This document shows, piece by piece, positions 5,287 to 10,874 of a stretch of 10,874 bases of DNA. The notes below the pieces were generated by a model. The model was not told the DNA's origin. It did no database searches and saw only the letters and a list, made by a program, of their open reading frames with translations. Each line of letters starts with the position of its first letter. Positions within the stretch are counted from its first letter, which is position 1. Made by a program: the position numbers and the translations under genes. Source of the DNA: Actinomycetospora sp. (lineage in GTDB: Bacteria > Actinomycetota > Actinomycetes > Mycobacteriales > Pseudonocardiaceae); assembly GCA_025925615.1 (NCBI GenBank), contig JAICLN010000105.1, forward strand, positions 1 through 10,874, read 5' to 3'.

Positions 5287-6645
5287 ATGAGGACGCACGC
5301 CGTGGCGATCGTCGGTTCCGGGCCCTCGGGGTTCTACGCGGCGGGCTCGCTGCTGGACTCGACCGACCCGCCGGTGCGCGTCGACATGTTCGACCGGCTC
5401 GCCACGCCGTGGGGCCTCGTCCGGGCCGGCGTCGCCCCGGACCACCCCAAGATCAAGTCGGTGAGCGGGCAGTACGAGCAGATCGCGGCGCGGCCGGGGT
5501 TCCGGTTCTTCGGCCACGTCTGCCTCGGCGAGGACGTGACCGTCGACGAGCTGCTGGAGCGCTACGACGCGGTCGTCTACGCGGTCGGCTCGCAGACCGA
5601 ACGGCGCCTGGGCATCCCCGGCGAGGACCGCGTCGGCAGCCTCGCCTCCGTGGACTTCGTCGGGTGGTACAACGGCCACCCCGACTACGCGGGCCTCGAC
5701 CCCGACCTGTCCGGCTCCCGTGCCGTGGTGATCGGCGCGGGCAACGTCGCGCTCGACGTCGCCCGCATGCTGCTGCTCGGCGAGGACGACCTGCGCGGCA
5801 CCGACACCGCCGACCACGCCATCGACGTCTTCGCCGCCTCGTCGGTGCGCGAGGTCGTCGTCTGCGGCCGGCGCGGGCCGGTCGAGGCCGCGTTCACCAC
5901 CACCGAGCTACGTGAGCTCGACGACATCGACGGGCTGACCGTCGTCGTCGACCCGGCCCAGATCCCGGACGCCGCGGGCGACACCGACCTCCCCAGGGCG
6001 ACCCGACGCAACGTCGAGCTCTTCCGGAAGTGGGCCGAGGCCGGGCCGGACGAGACCCGGGAGCGCCGGATGGCGTTCCGGTTCCTGCGCTCGCCCGTGG
6101 AGATCCTCGGTGAGGGCGAGGACGGCCCGGTGAGCGGCGTCGAGCTCGGCATCAACCGGCTGGAGACCGACGACGAGGGACGCGCGCGCCCCGTCGACAC
6201 CGGCGAGCGGGAGACCCTCGAGTGCGGGCTGGTGCTGCGCGCCGTCGGCTACCGCGGGGTGGCCCTGCCCGACGTGCCCTTCGACGAGGGCTCGGGGACG
6301 ATCCCGCACGCCGAGGGGCGCATCGAGGGCCGTGAGCGGGAGTACGTCGTCGGGTGGATCAAGCGCGGGCCCACCGGGATCATCGGCACGAACCGCAAGG
6401 ACGCCAACGAGACGGTGCGCGCGCTGCTCGCCGACCTGGCCTCCGGGGCGCGCGAGGACGCCACGATCGCGCCGGCCGAGGACGTCGAGGAGTGGCTCTC
6501 GGAGCGGTGCCCGGAGCTGGTGGACCTCGACGGCTGGGGGGCCATCGACGCACACGAGCGGGCGGCCGGCGAGGACGGCGGCCGGCCCCGCGTCAAGGTC
6601 GTGGACCGCTCCACGCTGATGGATCTGGTGCGCGAGCGCTCGTGA
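5287..6645 (+). CDS. fprA: NADPH-ferredoxin reductase FprA (adrenodoxin reductase type)
   Basis: 452-aa FAD flavoprotein, close to the 456 aa of Mycobacterium tuberculosis FprA. It moves electrons from NADPH to ferredoxins that feed cytochromes P450 or iron-sulfur enzymes. The FAD-binding loop is VGSGPSGFYAA (9-19), followed by MFDRLATPWGLVRAGVAPDH (34-53), characteristic of this family. The NADPH domain has VVIGAGNVALDVARML (147-162) and VCGRRGP (192-198), with arginines placed for the 2'-phosphate. The C-terminal FAD/NADPH contact GWIKRGPTGIIGTNRKD (356-372) is intact. The ATG at 5287 has AGGA about 9 bases upstream; the frame is open to 5215, but that part lacks family sequence. No ferredoxin gene is nearby. 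The last codons and TGA lie inside the left arm of a 23-bp inverted repeat. Confidence 0.95.
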   Translation: MRTHAVAIVGSGPSGFYAAGSLLDSTDPPVRVDMFDRLATPWGLVRAGVAPDHPKIKSVSGQYEQIAARPGFRFFGHVCLGEDVTVDELLERYDAVVYAVGSQTERRLGIPGEDRVGSLASVDFVGWYNGHPDYAGLDPDLSGSRAVVIGAGNVALDVARMLLLGEDDLRGTDTADHAIDVFAASSVREVVVCGRRGPVEAAFTTTELRELDDIDGLTVVVDPAQIPDAAGDTDLPRATRRNVELFRKWAEAGPDETRERRMAFRFLRSPVEILGEGEDGPVSGVELGINRLETDDEGRARPVDTGERETLECGLVLRAVGYRGVALPDVPFDEGSGTIPHAEGRIEGREREYVVGWIKRGPTGIIGTNRKDANETVRALLADLASGAREDATIAPAEDVEEWLSERCPELVDLDGWGAIDAHERAAGEDGGRPRVKVVDRSTLMDLVRERS

Positions 6646-6687
6646 GCACTTTCCGGGGCTATAACCCCGGAAAGTGCTCACGAGCGC
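6636..6687. terminator. 23-bp perfect inverted repeat over the fprA stop codon; member 2 of a hairpin family
   Basis: Arms 6636-6658 and 6665-6687 are perfect reverse complements over 23 bp, around the 6-base loop CTATAA. The left arm reads GCGCTCGTGAGCACTTTCCG then GGG. It contains the fprA TGA (6643-6645), and the right arm ends 9 bp before the opposing gene's stop. It is ideally placed as a bidirectional terminator, although no T-run follows on either strand. The core GTGAGCACT-TTCCG recurs in the hairpin at 1205-1240. The stem is long for an intrinsic terminator, so a mobile or protein-bound repeat is possible. Confidence 0.8.
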
Positions 6688-6696
6688 GGAGCGCAC

Positions 6697-7224
6697 CTAT
6701 GCGGTCTCCTCGCCCTCCTCGTCGAGCGGGATGTACCGGAGCTCGCGGGCCTCGGGGGTCTCGAGCAGGTCGGTGACGTAGCCGATCACGTGGTGGCGGA
6801 TCTCGGCGTCGAGGTTGCCGAGGCGCCGGATGAAGACCCCGCCGACGCCGCGGGTGTGCGTCTCGAGCGCGATGTCGCCGGGCCCGATCTCGTCGACCTC
6901 CACGAGGATGTGGTCGCCGTCGGGGCAGACGCACGCGTCCAGCCCGATCCGCACGGTCATCTCCGCCTCGACGGGCACGGTCTGCCGGCCGATCTGGACG
7001 GACACGTCGAGCGTCACCGGCACGTGGACCTCGGTGCGTCCTGCCCGCGTCCCGCACCGACCGCGGAGCCGGCCGACCACCCCGGTCGCGTTCGCCGTCG
7101 CCATGCCCCCGGGCCCGGCGGTCACCGGCCCGAAGGCCACCCGGTCCCCGATGAGGTCGCCGATGTCGCGCACCGCGCGCTCCGGGGTGGCGATCGCCGC
7201 CACCAGCGCGTCACGGTCGTCCAT
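6697..7224 (-). CDS. Unrecognised 175-aa protein, third gene of the TetR operon
   Basis: I do not recognise a family. The N-terminus is helical (residues 5-28). The centre is a run of beta-patterned segments: TEVHVPVTLDVSVQIG (64-79), TVPVEAEMTVRIGLDACVC (82-100) with C98 and C100, and HILVEVDEIGPGDIALETH (105-123). A C-terminal helical part follows (IRRLGNLDAEIRHHVIGYVT, 132-151) and an acidic tail. The shape hints at a lipid- or ligand-binding barrel, but that is inference. There is no signal peptide or membrane helix. The ATG (7222-7224) overlaps the upstream TGA by one base (TGATG); a GTG one codon earlier is the alternative. Tight coupling to DUF4873 and TetR genes, opposite an oxygenase operon, suggests a role in the same pathway. 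It converges with fprA across the 23-bp inverted repeat. Confidence 0.8.
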   Translation of the reverse strand: MDDRDALVAAIATPERAVRDIGDLIGDRVAFGPVTAGPGGMATANATGVVGRLRGRCGTRAGRTEVHVPVTLDVSVQIGRQTVPVEAEMTVRIGLDACVCPDGDHILVEVDEIGPGDIALETHTRGVGGVFIRRLGNLDAEIRHHVIGYVTDLLETPEARELRYIPLDEEGEETA

Positions 7225-7604
7225 CACGACGCCTCGGCCGCGAGCTCGTCACCGGTGCCGACCGCGAACGGCGGCGTGCTGGTGCCGACGATGCGGTAGC
7301 GGCCCCACGGGTCGACGTCGGAGAGCTCCCCGACGGCCTCGCCGTGCGGCGTGGTGAGCAGGCCCGTCGCCTTCTTCCCGCCCAGCGCCGCCTCGAGCCC
7401 GGCGTGCACCGCCACGCGGCCGTACCAGTGGTAGCGGCCGTCGAGCGGCTCGAAGTGCCCGCGCAGGGTCACCTCGACCTCGAGGGGCTCCGCGTCGGGG
7501 CTCTCCAGGCGCAGCGAGGCCCGGCCGCGGTACCCGTCCTCGTCGTCGTGCTCGTCGGGCCGGTTGTCGTCGGGGCTGTGCTCGTCGGTCGGTGGCGTCG
7601 TCAC
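7224..7604 (-). CDS. Stand-alone DUF4873 domain protein
   Basis: 126-aa protein. After an acidic, Pro/Asp-rich leader (1-24) comes a single domain matching what I know of DUF4873: DGYRGRASLRL (23-33), VTLRGHFEPLDGRYHWYGRV (45-64), TTPHGEAVGELSDVDPWGRY (84-103) and IVGTSTPPF (105-113). In actinobacteria this domain is often fused to the C-terminus of flavin-containing or Baeyer-Villiger monooxygenases. Here it is separate while such a monooxygenase starts at 10395 in the divergent operon, so it may act as a detached accessory or substrate-handling module (inference). The GTG start (7602-7604) overlaps the TetR stop in GTGA; its own stop overlaps the next gene's ATG. Expression is therefore set by the TetR transcript. 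Confidence 0.85.
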   Translation of the reverse strand: MTTPPTDEHSPDDNRPDEHDDEDGYRGRASLRLESPDAEPLEVEVTLRGHFEPLDGRYHWYGRVAVHAGLEAALGGKKATGLLTTPHGEAVGELSDVDPWGRYRIVGTSTPPFAVGTGDELAAEAS

Positions 7605-8374
7605 TGTCCGCTCCCTGGCTCGGCGTCGGTACCCGTCGGGTCGGTGTGGGAGCTCCCGGCCGGGGGCCCGGAAGCGGGGCCGGGCGACAGCTGGATCACC
7701 CGGTTGATCTCGAGGGGGACGTTCGGGTCGATGACGACGTCGCGCTGACGCGCGAACCCGTCGATGGCCGCCCAGACCAGCGTCGTCAGGTACTCGGTGA
7801 CGGAGTCCCGGCTCATGGAGCGGCGCTCGAGCCACCACTCCGCGGTGTTCTGGACCAGCCCGACGACGCCGTAGGCCCACGGCTCGGCCGCGCCGGAGTC
7901 CAGACCGAAGGCACGCAGGTAGTCACCGAGCAGCGCCGAGAGCGCCGTCGCGATGATCTCCTTGTCGGCGCGGACCACCTCCTCGCCGTGGCCGTGGCGG
8001 GCGAGCACCCAGTAGAGGTTGGGGTACTCCTCGAGGGTCCCGAGCACCGCGTCGATCGACTTGCGGATCCGCGGGACCGGCGCCTCCTCGGAGTTCAGCG
8101 CCGGGATGAGCCGGTCGAGCAGGATCTGCGTCGCGCGCTCGCCCATCGCCTCGACGAGGTCGGCCTTGTCGGAGAAGTGCCGGTAGAGCACCGGCTTGGT
8201 GACCCCGGCCTCGACCGCGACCTGCTCGATCCCGAACTCGGGCCCGGTCTCCGCGAGCACGCGCATCGCCGCCTCGACGAACTCCGCGCGGCGTTCCGCG
8301 CGGTGCTTCGTCCATCGGGTGCGACGCCCGTCACGTGCCGGGGGGACCCCACCCGCCTTGACACCGTCCGCCAT
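7601..8374 (-). CDS. TetR/AcrR-family transcriptional regulator
   Basis: 257-aa regulator. The N-terminal DNA-binding domain spans about 26-78: FVEAAMRVLAETGPEFGIEQ (32-51), then the helix-turn-helix VAVEAGVTKPVLYRHFSDKA (52-71), a textbook TetR recognition region. The ligand-binding helical domain covers about 80-225, with Trp/Tyr-rich helices (EPWAYGVVGLVQNTAEWW, 164-181) that could line a hydrophobic effector pocket. Residues 231-257 form a disordered Pro/Ser/Gly tail. The ATG at 8372-8374 has no Shine-Dalgarno sequence. A TAGCGT hexamer on the minus strand (plus 8382-8387) ends 7 bases before it, fitting a leaderless transcript. A frame open to 8587 runs over the divergent promoter and gene and is not coding. 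It is divergent from the diiron oxygenase operon, the usual arrangement for a local repressor of both operons. Confidence 0.92.
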   Translation of the reverse strand: MADGVKAGGVPPARDGRRTRWTKHRAERRAEFVEAAMRVLAETGPEFGIEQVAVEAGVTKPVLYRHFSDKADLVEAMGERATQILLDRLIPALNSEEAPVPRIRKSIDAVLGTLEEYPNLYWVLARHGHGEEVVRADKEIIATALSALLGDYLRAFGLDSGAAEPWAYGVVGLVQNTAEWWLERRSMSRDSVTEYLTTLVWAAIDGFARQRDVVIDPNVPLEINRVIQLSPGPASGPPAGSSHTDPTGTDAEPGSGQ

Positions 8375-8381
8375 GGCTCGG

Positions 8382-8413
8382 ACGCTACCAGTAGTTACAG
8401 TTACCCGCAGTAA
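8382..8413. promoter_or_regulatory. Candidate TetR operator with three CAGT-type repeats and a -10-like hexamer
   Basis: CAGTAG (8389-8394), CAGTTA (8398-8403) and CAGTAA (8408-8413) recur at 9- and 10-base steps, about one helical turn, so all would face the same side of the DNA. Overlapping dyads CTAC-CA-GTAG (8385-8394 region) and TTAC-N5-GTAA (8401-8413) are also present. The minus-strand TAGCGT (8382-8387) could be the TetR gene's -10 box, so a repressor bound here would block its own gene and probably the divergent operon. Confidence 0.5.
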
Positions 8414-8492
8414 GACGTACACAACGTTGGGGGTACGGAGTGTCCGAGACATCTCCGGACGTCCCGCCGACCGACCGGGAAGGACGATCGCC

Positions 8493-9395
8493 ATGACGGT
8501 GACTGCCGTGACGAGCGACCCGAACCACGCTGCCGCCCGGTTGCTGCGCTCCGCCGCGAAGAAGTCGTACGACCCGAACGTCGACATCGACTGGGACGCC
8601 CCGCTGGTCGAGGGCGCCCACTGGATGCCCGAGCACCGGGTCTCGCTCTACGGCACCGCACTGTGGGACCGGATGACGCCCGAGCAGCGCATCGAGCTCG
8701 GCAAGCACGAGGCGTGCAGCGTCGCGAGCGTCGGGCTGTGGTTCGAGACCCTGCTGATGCAGCGGCTGCTCAAGGACTTCTACGCCGGCGACCCGACCAC
8801 CGAGCGCTCGCAGTGGGCCCTCACCGAAGTGGCCGACGAGTGCCGCCACTCGCAGATGTTCGCGCGCCTCGTGTCCCGGGCCGGCGTCGAGCCCTACGGC
8901 GCGGTGCCGGCGGTCCACCAGCTCGGGAAGATGTTCTCGGTCGTCAACTGGGGTCCGGCGGCGTACGCGTCGATCCTCGTCGCCGAGGAGGTGCTCGACC
9001 GGCTGCAGCGCGAGCAGTGCAGCGACGAGTCGATCCAGCCGCTCATGCGCCAGGTCAACCGCATCCACATCGTGGAGGAGGCGCGCCACGTCGCCTTCGC
9101 CCGCGACGAGGTGACCCGCGGCATCGCCGAGCTGTCCCGGGCCGAGCTCGCCTACCAGCGCTTCGTCTGCGCGCTCACGTCCTTCTTCGTCGTCCGCAGC
9201 CTGATCAACCCGAGGGTCTACGCCGCCGTCGGGATCGACCCACGTGAGGGACACCGCACTGCGCTCGCGAACCCGCACCACCGGGAGATGATCCGGTTCG
9301 GCGGCGAGAAAATCCTGGCCTTCCTCGACGAGGCCGGGATGGTCGCCGGACCGGGCCGTGCGCTGTGGAAGAAGTCCTTCCTGCTGGAGACGTGA
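8493..9395 (+). CDS. AurF-like non-haem diiron oxygenase
   Basis: 300-aa helical protein resembling the p-aminobenzoate N-oxygenase AurF family (PF11583). Such enzymes use a diiron centre and O2 to oxidise amines or other substrates. A full ligand set can be placed: E85 (LWFETLL), E116-x2-H119 (ADECRHSQM), E165 (LVAEEVL), and H192-x3-E196-x2-H199 (RIHIVEEARHVAF). The spacings of the last five match AurF E136/H139 and H223/E227/H230 as I recall them; E85 and the choice between E165 and E166 are less sure. The ATG at 8493 has GGAAGGA about 8 bases upstream. It is the first gene of the rightward operon, and its TGA overlaps the hydrolase ATG. The N-terminal 40 residues are less characteristic. 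The substrate is unknown: N-oxygenation, or hydroxylation/desaturation, are all possible for distant members. Confidence 0.85.
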   Translation: MTVTAVTSDPNHAAARLLRSAAKKSYDPNVDIDWDAPLVEGAHWMPEHRVSLYGTALWDRMTPEQRIELGKHEACSVASVGLWFETLLMQRLLKDFYAGDPTTERSQWALTEVADECRHSQMFARLVSRAGVEPYGAVPAVHQLGKMFSVVNWGPAAYASILVAEEVLDRLQREQCSDESIQPLMRQVNRIHIVEEARHVAFARDEVTRGIAELSRAELAYQRFVCALTSFFVVRSLINPRVYAAVGIDPREGHRTALANPHHREMIRFGGEKILAFLDEAGMVAGPGRALWKKSFLLET

Positions 9396-10402
9396 TGACG
9401 ACGAGCGAGACCGGACGCGCAGCGGAGCGGAGCCGGCCCACGGAGACCGTCGGCCCCCTCGAGCTCGCGACGGGCATCAGCCTGCGGGTCGCCCGCTCGG
9501 GCACCCCGAGTCCGGGCGAGCCGACCCTCGTCCTCGCCCACGGCTGGTCCCAGGATCTGCGGACCTGGGACCGCGTCGTCGGCGACCTGCGCCGCGCCGG
9601 CGTCACGGCCCCGATCCTGCGCTACGACCACCGCGGGCACGGGGGCTCGCAGTCCCCGGGCCGGACGGGCGCCACCATCGGCCGGGCCGCGGACGACCTC
9701 GCCGCGCTGATGACCGACCACGTCGAGGGACCGATCCTGCTGGCCGGGCACTCCATGGGCGGCATGACGCTCATGGCGCTGGCCGAGCGCCACCCGGACC
9801 TCGTGCGGGAGCGCGTGCGGGGGGCCGCGTTCGTCGCGACGGCGAGCGACGACATGGCCGAGATGCGCCTGGGCATCCCGGGTCGCCGCGGGGCCTTCGT
9901 CGCGCGCGGCGAACGGTGGATCATGCCGTGGCTGGCCTCGGTCGGTGACCGCGCGCCGGTCCACCGGGCCGACCCCGAGGGCGACGGCGTGCACACCCGC
10001 TCCGTGACGCTGGCCCCGGTCGTGCGCGCGCTGGTGTTCGGCCGGCACGCCCGCCGGGCGGACGTGCTGTCGGTCGCCGAGCAGACCTTCGCCGCGGACC
10101 CGGTCGCCGTGGCCGCCTTCCGCGCGTCGATCGGGGAGCACCGGCGGACGTCGTCGCTGGAGGCGCTGCGCGGGCTGCCGACGGTGGTGCTGGTCGGCAC
10201 CCGCGACCGGCTCTGCCCGCCCGACCACGCTCGCACCATCGCCTCCGCCCTGCCCGACGCCGAGCTCGCGGTGTTCCCCGGCGCCGGCCACATGATCACG
10301 TTCGAGCGCTCGCAGGAGGTGGCCGCGCACCTGCAGGGGCTGCTCGAGGCCATCACCGTGACGGCGGCGGTCACGACGTCGAGGAGGGAGACCGTTGCCT
10401 GA
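9395..10402 (+). CDS. Alpha/beta-fold hydrolase
   Basis: 335-aa serine hydrolase with complete machinery: oxyanion-hole motif HGW (49-51), RYDHRGHGGS (76-85), nucleophile elbow GHSMGG (118-123) with S120, acid D271 (VGTRDRLCPP, 267-276) and base H299 (GAGHMITFE, 296-304). A variable cap of about 100 residues (155-255) would set substrate choice. Likely reactions are hydrolysis of an ester or lactone; an epoxide hydrolase is less likely because the nucleophile is Ser, not Asp. There is no signal peptide. The ATG overlaps the diiron oxygenase stop (TGATG), and the stop overlaps the following TTG-started monooxygenase by 8 bases, so the three are co-translated. Placement between two oxygenases suggests that it processes an oxygenated intermediate, for example a Baeyer-Villiger ester. 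Confidence 0.9.
   Translation: MTTSETGRAAERSRPTETVGPLELATGISLRVARSGTPSPGEPTLVLAHGWSQDLRTWDRVVGDLRRAGVTAPILRYDHRGHGGSQSPGRTGATIGRAADDLAALMTDHVEGPILLAGHSMGGMTLMALAERHPDLVRERVRGAAFVATASDDMAEMRLGIPGRRGAFVARGERWIMPWLASVGDRAPVHRADPEGDGVHTRSVTLAPVVRALVFGRHARRADVLSVAEQTFAADPVAVAAFRASIGEHRRTSSLEALRGLPTVVLVGTRDRLCPPDHARTIASALPDAELAVFPGAGHMITFERSQEVAAHLQGLLEAITVTAAVTTSRRETVA
10381..10397 (+). promoter_or_regulatory. Strong ribosome binding site deciding a TTG start
   Basis: GAGGAGGGAG (10381-10390) lies 4 bases before a TTG (10395-10397). It is one of the clearest Shine-Dalgarno sequences in the window and marks the TTG as the start of the flavin monooxygenase, although the only downstream alternatives are GTG codons inside its first beta strand. 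Confidence 0.7.
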
Positions 10403-10874
10403 GGCCGAGTTCCCGACCACGCCGGAGTTCCACGAGGTGGTCGTGGTCGGGACCGGGTTCGCCGGACTCGGCCAGGCCCTCGCGCTGGAGCGCGCCGGCG
10501 TCCACGACGTGGTGCTCCTCGAGAAGGCGCCCGCGTCGGCCGGCGTCGGGGGCACCTGGCGCGACAACACCTACCCCGGCTGCGCGTGCGACATCCCGTC
10601 GCACATGTACTCCCTCTCGACCGACCTCAACCCGGACTGGTCGCGCTCGTACTCGCCGCAGCCGGAGATCCGCGCCTACCTCGAGCGCGTCGCCGACTCC
10701 CACGACCTGCGACGGCGGGTGCGCTTCTCCACCGAGATGACCGGCGCGACGTGGGACGAGGAGTCCCGGACGTGGACGGTGCACACGACGGCGGGCGACT
10801 ACCGATGCCGGTTCCTGGTCTCCGGGGTCGGCGCGCTGCACCTGCCCTCGACCCCGACCCTGCCGGGAGCGGAG
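10395..10874 (+). CDS. Flavin-containing / Baeyer-Villiger-type monooxygenase, N-terminal part (cut by window edge)
   Basis: The first 160 residues of an FAD/NADPH monooxygenase. The FAD-binding dinucleotide fold is VVVVGTGFAGLG (15-26), with the closing acidic residue in VVLLEKA (39-45). The segment GGTWRDNTYPGCACDIPSHM (52-71), followed by YS, is highly characteristic of class B Baeyer-Villiger and related monooxygenases. SYSPQPEIRAYLERVA (85-100) and FLVSGVGALHLPSTP (140-154) continue the FAD domain. The diagnostic FxGxxxHTxxWP-type fingerprint would lie beyond the edge, so ketone oxidation versus another flavin monooxygenase activity cannot be settled. TTG start with a strong ribosome site; it overlaps the hydrolase by 8 bases. 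Whether the full protein carries its own C-terminal DUF4873 domain cannot be seen. Confidence 0.92.
   Translation, partial: MPEAEFPTTPEFHEVVVVGTGFAGLGQALALERAGVHDVVLLEKAPASAGVGGTWRDNTYPGCACDIPSHMYSLSTDLNPDWSRSYSPQPEIRAYLERVADSHDLRRRVRFSTEMTGATWDEESRTWTVHTTAGDYRCRFLVSGVGALHLPSTPTLPGAE

Noticed and set aside
4630..5817. A 395-codon open frame on the minus strand across the 102-aa gene and fprA
   Set aside because: The part over fprA is a shadow of a well-conserved flavoprotein and shows no family motif.
8436..8460. Alternative small stems CGGAG/CTCCG and GTCCG/CGGAC in the diiron oxygenase leader
   Set aside because: Stems of 5 bp in G/C-rich DNA are expected by chance; there was no further support for an attenuator.
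9218..10570. A 450-codon open frame on the minus strand
   Set aside because: It overlaps the diiron oxygenase, hydrolase and monooxygenase, all with intact motifs. Its translation is low-complexity Arg/Gly/Ala/His.
1..10874. CRISPR array, tRNA, rRNA, insertion sequence or phage attachment site
   Set aside because: No regularly spaced direct repeats, cloverleaf, rRNA core sequences, transposase motifs or terminal repeats with target duplication were seen.

Overview
The window looks like chromosomal DNA of a high-GC actinobacterium. Base composition appears to be well above 70% G+C, third codon positions are almost all G or C, and GTG and TTG starts are used. The gene set (FprA-type ferredoxin reductase, DUF2795 protein, DUF4873 protein, DinX-like DinB with a C-terminal extension) points to the Pseudonocardiales or a neighbouring order. 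That placement is inference from gene content; no rRNA or other marker gene is present. I see no tRNA, rRNA, CRISPR array, transposase or phage gene.

Layout. On the minus strand, a nitronate monooxygenase-like gene (1170 down to the left edge) lies downstream of a translationally coupled pair, a HAD-family phosphatase and a Y-family DNA polymerase (dinB). Divergent from the HAD gene is a 68-aa DUF2795 protein on the plus strand. It converges on an 87-aa Trp-rich hypothetical across a G/C hairpin. A 385-bp stretch without a complete gene follows (3689-4073). Next come a SAM-dependent methyltransferase (+), a converging 102-aa hypothetical (-), and fprA (+), which ends inside a 23-bp perfect inverted repeat.

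The right third (6697-10874) is one divergently organised oxidation locus. Leftward runs a tight three-gene operon: TetR regulator, stand-alone DUF4873 protein and an unrecognised 175-aa protein, with stop/start overlaps at both junctions. Rightward runs another tightly overlapping set: an AurF-like non-haem diiron oxygenase, an alpha/beta hydrolase and the N-terminal 160 residues of a Baeyer-Villiger-type flavin monooxygenase cut by the window edge. The 118-bp divergent region carries three CAGT-type repeats at helical-turn spacing, a plausible TetR operator. A reasonable model is a TetR-controlled pathway in which the diiron enzyme and flavoprotein oxygenate a substrate and the hydrolase opens the resulting ester or lactone. 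FprA could in principle supply electrons via a ferredoxin, but nothing in the sequence ties it to the locus.

The most unusual items are: a two-member family of long hairpins (1205-1240 and 6636-6687) sharing sequence as well as structure at gene 3' ends; a DinB in which the usual YEAR nucleotide-contact motif reads GEAK; the diiron/BVMO/DUF4873 locus with its unknown 175-aa partner; and a coding-like but start-less fragment at 3762-3968.
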